From positions 62,001 to 126,000 of the forward strand of contig NZ_QKSD01000011.1 in NCBI RefSeq assembly GCF_003234085.1: 64,000 nucleotides of DNA, read 5' to 3'. The notes under the pieces are model-generated. The model saw only the letters and a list, made by a program, of their open reading frames with translations. It searched no databases and was not told the origin of the DNA. Source of the stretch: Curtobacterium sp. MCPF17_052. GTDB lineage: Bacteria > Actinomycetota > Actinomycetes > Actinomycetales > Microbacteriaceae. Position numbers and translations under genes: made by a program. The first letter of the stretch is position 1. The number at the start of each line of letters is the position of its first letter. Below, one piece after another: positions 59,378 through 64,000 of this stretch.

Positions 59378-61522
59378 TCACCGACGCTGGGTCGGTGTGG
59401 ATCCGGTCATCGGACCGGTGAAGGAGCCGGCTTCGGCCGCGGCCAGGCCGGCGTCGGCCTCGAGCTGTGCCTCGGCGGACATGTCCGCCTGCTCCTGCAG
59501 GGCCGAGCGCTGGCGCAGCGGCGGCACCTTGAAGAACCAGGTGAGCACGAACGCGAGCAGGATCACGCCGAGTCCGACCCAGTAGATCGTGACGGACGAG
59601 GCGTTGAAGCCGGCCATGAACGGGCGGGTCAGCCGGGAGTCGGCTCCGGTCAGGAACGAGGTGTCGTTCGTGGCCGAGGCGCTCGAGTCGCCGTTCGCGC
59701 CCTCGTCGATCTGCTTGACGAGGTCGGGGACGACCTGGTCGACCCAGTAGGTGCGCTGTCCGGCGTCGGTCCAGTCGACCGCGAGCCGTCCGTCGACGAC
59801 GCTGGCGTGCGCCCGGTCGGCAGCCGTCGCGAGTGCGGTGGCCTCGGCCTGCGGGGTGGCGTCGGCGACCTGCTGGGCGATCACGGTCGGGGCGGCGGCC
59901 GCCGGGATCGTCCCGGCGGTGACCTGCGCCTGGACCGCGGCAGTGACCTGCTGGGTGGCGGCCTGGTCGGCGGCCTGCTTCGCGGCGGTGGTGCCGCGGG
60001 CGAGCCCGGAGTCGATCTCGTCCTGGATCGGGTCGACGATCGGGTCCCAGATCTGGTCCATCACGCCCTGGTTGGCCTTCGCGCTGGCGACGGTGGGGTT
60101 GAGCGCCGCGTCGAGTGCGTCGGTCAGGTCGGCCTTGTTCGCGGTGGCGTGCACGATGTTGGCGGGCATCACCGAGAACAGGATCGAGAGGAGCACGGCG
60201 GTGCCGAGCGTGCCACCGATCTGGCGGAAGAAGGTCGCCGAGCTGGTCGCGACGCCCATGTCCTTGGCCTCGACGGAGCCCTGTGACGCGAGCGTCAGGG
60301 ACTGCATGACCGAACCGAGTCCGAGACCGATGAGGAACATGCCGATCATCAGGAACCAGAGCGGCTTGTCGATCGTCATGAAGGTCAGGACGACGTAGCC
60401 GGCGGACACCAGCGCGGTGCCGATGACCGGGAAGATCCGGTAGCGGCCGACGCGGGCGACGATCTGACCCGAGGTGATCGAGGCGATCATCAGGCCGCCG
60501 ACCAGGGGGAGCGTGGCGAAGCCGGACTCGGTCGGGCTGAGACCGACGACGATCTGCAGGTACAGCGGGATGGTCAGCATGGCGCCGAACATCGCGAAAC
60601 CGACGAGGAAGCCGATGACGGTCGCCATCGAGAACGTGCCCGAGCGGAAGAGCTTCAGCGGGATGATCGCCGCGTCGCCCATCTTCGACTCGATGAGCAG
60701 CAGTGCGACGAGGCCGACGGCGCCGATGACGTAGCAGGCGAGTGCGGCGGGGGAGCCCCAGCCCCAGGTGCGGCCCTGTTCTGCGACGAGCAGCAGCGGG
60801 ACGAGGGTGACGATGACCGAGGCCGCGCCCCACCAGTCGACGACCGGCTTGTCCCGCTTGTCGTGCACCTTGGGCAGGTGCAGGAACACGATCACCATGG
60901 CGAGCGCGGCGATGCCGATCGGCACGTTGATGAGGAGCACCCAGCGCCAGCCGGTGATGAAGAGGATCTCGGACGCGCCGGCGAGCAGGCCGCCGATGAG
61001 CGGGCCGATGACCGAGGAGATACCGAAGACGGCGAGGAAGTAGCCCTGGTACTTCGCGCGCTCACGCGGGGCGAGGATGTCGCCCATGATCGCGAGCGGC
61101 AGCGACATCAGCGCGCCGGCCCCGATGCCCTGGACCGCGCGGAAGGCGGCGAGCATGAGCATCGACGTGGACATCGACGACAGCACGGCGCCGACGATGA
61201 AGACCACGATGCCGAAGATGTAGAGCGGCCGGCGGCCGAAGATGTCGGAGAGCTTGCCGTAGATCGGCGTCGCGATCGTCGAGGTGATCAGGTAGGCGGT
61301 GGTGACCCAGGCCTGCTGGTCGAGACCGTGCAGGTCGTCCCCGATGGTGCGGATCGCGGTGCCGAAGACCGTCTGTCCGAGGGAGGACAGGAACATGCCC
61401 GCCATCAGCCCGTAGATGACGAGCAAGATCTGACGGTGGGTCATCAGGGGTTGCTGACCGGGCGCACCGGGGGTGGCGGCGCTCCGGCCCGGCACCGGCG
61501 TCTGTGCGGTGGCTGTTGACAA
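59378..61522 (-). CDS. DHA2 family (EmrB/QacA-type) MFS drug exporter, copy 2
   Basis: A 714-residue 14-helix exporter closely similar to copy 1 throughout (LGQTVFGTAIRTIGDDLHGL, LSDIFGRRPLY) with the same roughly 170-residue outer segment between the last two helices, but a shorter C-terminal tail. In helix 1 the Asp of the usual DxT motif is replaced by Gly (SLGQT versus ALDQT in copy 1), which may matter for proton coupling. The TTG start is chosen for AAGGA 7 bp upstream; an ATG 26 codons on lacks one. Confidence 0.92.
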   Translation of the reverse strand: MSTATAQTPVPGRSAATPGAPGQQPLMTHRQILLVIYGLMAGMFLSSLGQTVFGTAIRTIGDDLHGLDQQAWVTTAYLITSTIATPIYGKLSDIFGRRPLYIFGIVVFIVGAVLSSMSTSMLMLAAFRAVQGIGAGALMSLPLAIMGDILAPRERAKYQGYFLAVFGISSVIGPLIGGLLAGASEILFITGWRWVLLINVPIGIAALAMVIVFLHLPKVHDKRDKPVVDWWGAASVIVTLVPLLLVAEQGRTWGWGSPAALACYVIGAVGLVALLLIESKMGDAAIIPLKLFRSGTFSMATVIGFLVGFAMFGAMLTIPLYLQIVVGLSPTESGFATLPLVGGLMIASITSGQIVARVGRYRIFPVIGTALVSAGYVVLTFMTIDKPLWFLMIGMFLIGLGLGSVMQSLTLASQGSVEAKDMGVATSSATFFRQIGGTLGTAVLLSILFSVMPANIVHATANKADLTDALDAALNPTVASAKANQGVMDQIWDPIVDPIQDEIDSGLARGTTAAKQAADQAATQQVTAAVQAQVTAGTIPAAAAPTVIAQQVADATPQAEATALATAADRAHASVVDGRLAVDWTDAGQRTYWVDQVVPDLVKQIDEGANGDSSASATNDTSFLTGADSRLTRPFMAGFNASSVTIYWVGLGVILLAFVLTWFFKVPPLRQRSALQEQADMSAEAQLEADAGLAAAEAGSFTGPMTGSTPTQRR

Positions 61523-61624
61523 TGCGGGTCCTTCTGGTTCGACGTGCCGGACGGCGAGTGCGCCGTCGGGCGGAGGCGAGGCGGGTGCGGGGGCCACGGA
61601 GGGGCCGCTGCGCAACCTGAAACC

Positions 61625-61646
61625 TTGCAGGCTCCGCAACTTTACA
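61625..61646. promoter_or_regulatory. operator-like element between DHA2 exporter 2 and MarR gene
   Basis: TTGC (61625-61628), 7 bp, GCAA (61636-61639), 2 bp, TTACA, the same layout as at 19763-19784. A related TTGC-N9-GCAA lies at 61651-61667. Confidence 0.6.
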
Positions 61647-61694
61647 TCCGTTGCGTTCTGCAAGCAACTAGTTGGCGCGTCGTACGATGTCGCC

Positions 61695-62240
61695 GTGCCC
61701 GAGGACGACCGGAACGACGACGACCGAGCCGAGGCCGAGCGGCTGCTCCGCCGACAGCTCGACCGGCTCTGGGTGCGGCAGACCCTGCGCACCGTGCTCA
61801 TCGAGCAGTCCGGCGGCCTCGACCCGACCGCGCGGGTGATCCTCCGAGCCGTCGAGCGACTGGGGGAGGTCCGCTCGACCGCCGTCGCGGAACGCACCGG
61901 ACTGTCGCGCCCGGTGGTCAGTCGGCGGATCGCGGGGCTCGTCGAGGCCGGGTACGTCCGCACCGCCCCGGACCCGGACGACGGCCGCGCGGCCCTGCTC
62001 GGCCTGGCGCCGGCCGGACGCGCCCTGCTGGACGGGCTCGACGCGCAGGGTGACGCCGTGTTCGACGACGTCACGAGCGTCTTCCGCGGCGACGAGTTGC
62101 GCGACTTCGCCCGGCTCCTCACCCGGTTCAACGACCGTGCCGCCGCGGTGCTCGGCGCTGGCGGCGAGGGCGAGGGTGGGGGCATCGGGGATGCGGGTAC
62201 CGCGGGCACCGACACCGCGGACGGAGAACCGGCTCCGTAG
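61695..62240 (+). CDS. MarR family regulator, divergent from DHA2 exporter 2
   Basis: A 181-residue winged-helix regulator: LRAVERLGEVRSTAVAERTG, LSRPVVSRRIAGLVEAGYV and TAPDPDDGRAALLGLAPAGR are the helix-turn-helix and wing. It has a Gly-rich end. GTG start just after TACGAT (61683-61688), probably leaderless. Likely regulates the exporter across the shared 172 bp. Confidence 0.88.
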   Translation: MPEDDRNDDDRAEAERLLRRQLDRLWVRQTLRTVLIEQSGGLDPTARVILRAVERLGEVRSTAVAERTGLSRPVVSRRIAGLVEAGYVRTAPDPDDGRAALLGLAPAGRALLDGLDAQGDAVFDDVTSVFRGDELRDFARLLTRFNDRAAAVLGAGGEGEGGGIGDAGTAGTDTADGEPAP

Positions 62241-62254
62241 CGGAGTCCCCCGGC

Positions 62255-62824
62255 TCAGGCCAGGCCGGCCAGGACCCGGTCGACGACCTCGGCCGGCCCG
62301 CCCTCGCCGTGCTGCGCCCACCAGGTCAGCGCCGCGTCCGCCGCCGCCGCGAAGACCGCGCAGCGCACCCGGACGTCGAGGTCGTCCTCGGACACCCCGT
62401 CCCGCCCGGCCACGAACGTGACCAGCGTCCGTTCGAGCTCGGTGACGAAGAAGGCCCCCTCCTGCGCGAGACTCGGGTTCGCCCGGATCACGCGGAGCCG
62501 TCGACGCGTCACCTCGACGGCGTCCTCCGGGAAGGTCGCCGCGATCCGGTACGAGGCGCGGAGGGCGGTCGCCGACGGCTCGTCGTCCGGTCGCTCGTCG
62601 AGGGCGTCCTCGAACCGTTCCCGGAAGGCGTCGAGGCCGCCCCACACCAGCGAGCCCTTGGTGGGGAAGAGCCGGAACAGGGAGCGTCGACTGATCCCGG
62701 CCTCGGACGCGACGTCGTCCATCGAGACGGCGTCGTACGTGCGCTCGTCGAACATCCGGAGCGCGACGAGGGACACCACGTCCGGGTCGATCGTGCGGGG
62801 ACGGCCCGTGGTGCGGTCGCTCAT
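62255..62824 (-). CDS. TetR/AcrR family regulator
   Basis: A 189-residue regulator: TIDPDVVSLVALRMFDERTY, VSMDDVASEAGISRRSLFRL and FPTKGSLVWGGLDAFRERFE form the DNA-binding part. Divergent from the SDR gene, whose start is 67 bp away, so it probably controls that gene. Contains a WW pair near the C-terminus (ALTWWAQHG). ATG start. Confidence 0.9.
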   Translation of the reverse strand: MSDRTTGRPRTIDPDVVSLVALRMFDERTYDAVSMDDVASEAGISRRSLFRLFPTKGSLVWGGLDAFRERFEDALDERPDDEPSATALRASYRIAATFPEDAVEVTRRRLRVIRANPSLAQEGAFFVTELERTLVTFVAGRDGVSEDDLDVRVRCAVFAAAADAALTWWAQHGEGGPAEVVDRVLAGLA

Positions 62825-62891
62825 GGCTCCCTTTCGGCACTGAGTGCTACAACTGTGGTGCGCAGGCAGCGCGACGCAAGGAGGAGACACC

Positions 62892-63650
62892 ATGACCGAC
62901 ACCACCGCCGGACGGTTCGCCGGCTCGACCATCATCGTCACCGGAGCGGGATCCGGCATCGGACGCGCCACGGCCACCCGCATCGCGCAGGAGGGCGGCC
63001 GCGTCATCGCCACCGACGTCGTCGCCGACCGCCTCGATGCGCTCCGCACCGAACTCGCGGGCCTCGACGTCGAGACCGTGGTCGGGGACGTCGCCGCGAG
63101 CGACACCATCGACGCGCTCATCGCCGCCGCCGGTGACCGCATCGACGGGCTCGCGAACGTCGCCGGGATCATGGACGCCTTCCTGCCGCCGGACGAGGTC
63201 GACGACGCCACCTGGGAGCGTGTCTTCAGCGTCAACGTCACCGGCCCGATGCGCCTGACCCGCGCCGTGCTGCCGCTGATGATCGCGGCCGGCAAGGGCT
63301 CCGTCGTCAACGTCGCGTCCGAGGCAGCGCTCAAGGCCTCCGCCGCGGGCGCGGCCTACACGTCGTCCAAGCACGCCATCGCCGGGTACACGAAGAGCGT
63401 CGCGTTCTTCCACGGACCCCAGGGCATCCGCGCCAACGCGGTCGCTCCGGGTGCGGTCGCGACCAACATCGAGGCGCCGATGAAGAGCGAGTACGCGGCC
63501 CGCCGGGTCGGCCCGATCATGCAGACCACCATCCCGCCGGTCGCCCAGCCGGAGCAGCTCGCCGCCGCCATCACGTGGCTGCTCAGCGACGACTCCGCGA
63601 ACGTCAACGGGGCCGTCCTGCCGAGCGACGGCGGCTGGTCCGTCGTCTGA
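62892..63650 (+). CDS. SDR family oxidoreductase
   Basis: A 252-residue classical short-chain dehydrogenase: TGAGSGIGR, NVAGIMD, a catalytic Ser in VNVASEAA and YTSSK (Tyr-x-x-x-Lys). The end VNGAVLPSDGGWSVV is typical. ATG with AAGGAGGAG 6 bp upstream. A short palindrome GCACT-G-AGTGC (near 62837-62847) in the shared promoter region is a candidate site for the TetR protein. Substrate unknown. Confidence 0.9.
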   Translation: MTDTTAGRFAGSTIIVTGAGSGIGRATATRIAQEGGRVIATDVVADRLDALRTELAGLDVETVVGDVAASDTIDALIAAAGDRIDGLANVAGIMDAFLPPDEVDDATWERVFSVNVTGPMRLTRAVLPLMIAAGKGSVVNVASEAALKASAAGAAYTSSKHAIAGYTKSVAFFHGPQGIRANAVAPGAVATNIEAPMKSEYAARRVGPIMQTTIPPVAQPEQLAAAITWLLSDDSANVNGAVLPSDGGWSVV

Positions 63651-63665
63651 ACCGACCCCGTGACG

Positions 63666-63703
63666 GCCGGGAGGCACGTGGCGAGACCGCCCCGCGCCTC
63701 CCG
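63666..63703 (+). repeat. dispersed hairpin (GACGGGAGGC family, degenerate)
   Basis: GCCGGGAGGCACG and CGCGCCTCCCGTC pair at 11 of 13 positions. Between the SDR gene and the helicase gene, probably a terminator. Confidence 0.55.
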
Positions 63704-63744
63704 TCTGTCTGGGGCCCGGGCCGAAAACGGGATACCGTTCCTCT

Positions 63745-64000
63745 ATGAGCACCGAGAACACCACCCCCGCCGAAGCCGTCGACGAGGAGCCCGTGATCAC
63801 CTTCGCCGACCTCGGGCTCAGCGAACCCGTCCTCAAGGCCGTCAAGGACATCGGGTACGAGACCCCCTCCGCCATCCAGGCGGCCACCATCCCGATCCTG
63901 CTCGAGGGCCGCGACGTCGTCGGCCTCGCCCAGACCGGTACCGGCAAGACGGCCGCCTTCGCGCTGCCCGTCCTGTCCCGCATGGAGTCCGGCGCGAAGC
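63745..64000 (+). CDS. DEAD-box RNA helicase, 5' part (cut by window end)
   Basis: The first 85 codons of a DEAD-box ATP-dependent RNA helicase. The Q-motif region [29 protein letters not shown] and Walker A AQTGTGKT are present; the DEAD box itself lies beyond the edge. Likely a CsdA/DeaD-type protein for ribosome assembly and cold growth. ATG near a TACCGT -10. Confidence 0.93.
   Translation, partial: MSTENTTPAEAVDEEPVITFADLGLSEPVLKAVKDIGYETPSAIQAATIPILLEGRDVVGLAQTGTGKTAAFALPVLSRMESGAK

Overview
This is about 64 kb of very GC-rich chromosomal DNA (roughly 70 % G+C, strong GC3 bias, many GTG starts, frequent ATGA/GTGA gene overlaps, several probably leaderless genes). It looks like a high-GC actinobacterium of the family Microbacteriaceae. 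A Curtobacterium-like genome is my best guess, from gene content and style only; no rRNA or marker gene settles it.

Layout. 1-7.8 kb: end of a CPBP protease, recQ, a PlsC-type acyltransferase, a small Ala/Pro-rich protein, an M23 peptidase with an N-terminal hexapeptide repeat, an NAD-binding dehydrogenase, a leaderless MarR gene and a solo alpha-E protein. 7.8-17.3 kb: an MFS transporter with its MarR, an SDR, an acetamidase/formamidase, a PiT phosphate transporter with a small membrane partner, an alpha/beta hydrolase, an uncharacterised membrane protein, a lipoate-protein ligase-like gene and a GNAT gene. 17.4-27.3 kb (mostly minus strand): a DHA2 drug exporter, a DUF1444-like protein, phosphoglucomutase, then two short operons (methylthioadenosine phosphorylase plus epimerase; glycosyltransferase plus DUF2064 plus methyltransferase). 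27.4-33.8 kb: a molybdenum-cofactor operon (moeA-moaC-mogA/moaB-moaE), small membrane proteins, an ABC-F protein and a MarR gene.

33.9-38.9 kb is an accessory patch beginning just after a tRNA-Gln gene. It has lower codon bias, an acetyltransferase fragment, orphan hypotheticals, a secreted protein paired with a small membrane protein, and a truncated IS3 element. 37.5-48.1 kb: AraC regulators, a fatty-acid desaturase, an MBL-fold hydrolase divergent from a MarR gene across a symmetric operator, a second copy of the uncharacterised Cys-containing domain seen at 14.2 kb, a DUF427 pair and a secreted GH43 glycosidase. 48.3-51.2 kb: a GMC oxidoreductase with a four-Cys cluster, coupled to an unusual fusion of an alpha/beta hydrolase with a gluconate-2-dehydrogenase subunit-3-like domain. 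51.6-55.4 kb: an envelope-stress cluster (Asp23/Gls24, DUF2273-like, AmaP-like, CsbD, GlsB). 55.5-64 kb: two more AraC regulators (one with an extra helix-turn-helix), TetR and MarR regulators around a second DHA2 exporter, an SDR with a divergent TetR, and the start of a DEAD-box RNA helicase.

The strongest second-look signals are: the hydrolase/dehydrogenase-subunit fusion beside the four-Cys GMC enzyme; an operator-like block shared by the two distant DHA2 exporters; the symmetric divergent promoter/operator at 42.0 kb; a family of about six intergenic GACGGGAGGC hairpins; the paralogous Cys-domain membrane proteins; five AraC regulators in 21 kb; and the secreted-protein/small-membrane-protein pair in the accessory patch. 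All functions are read from sequence motifs without database searches.
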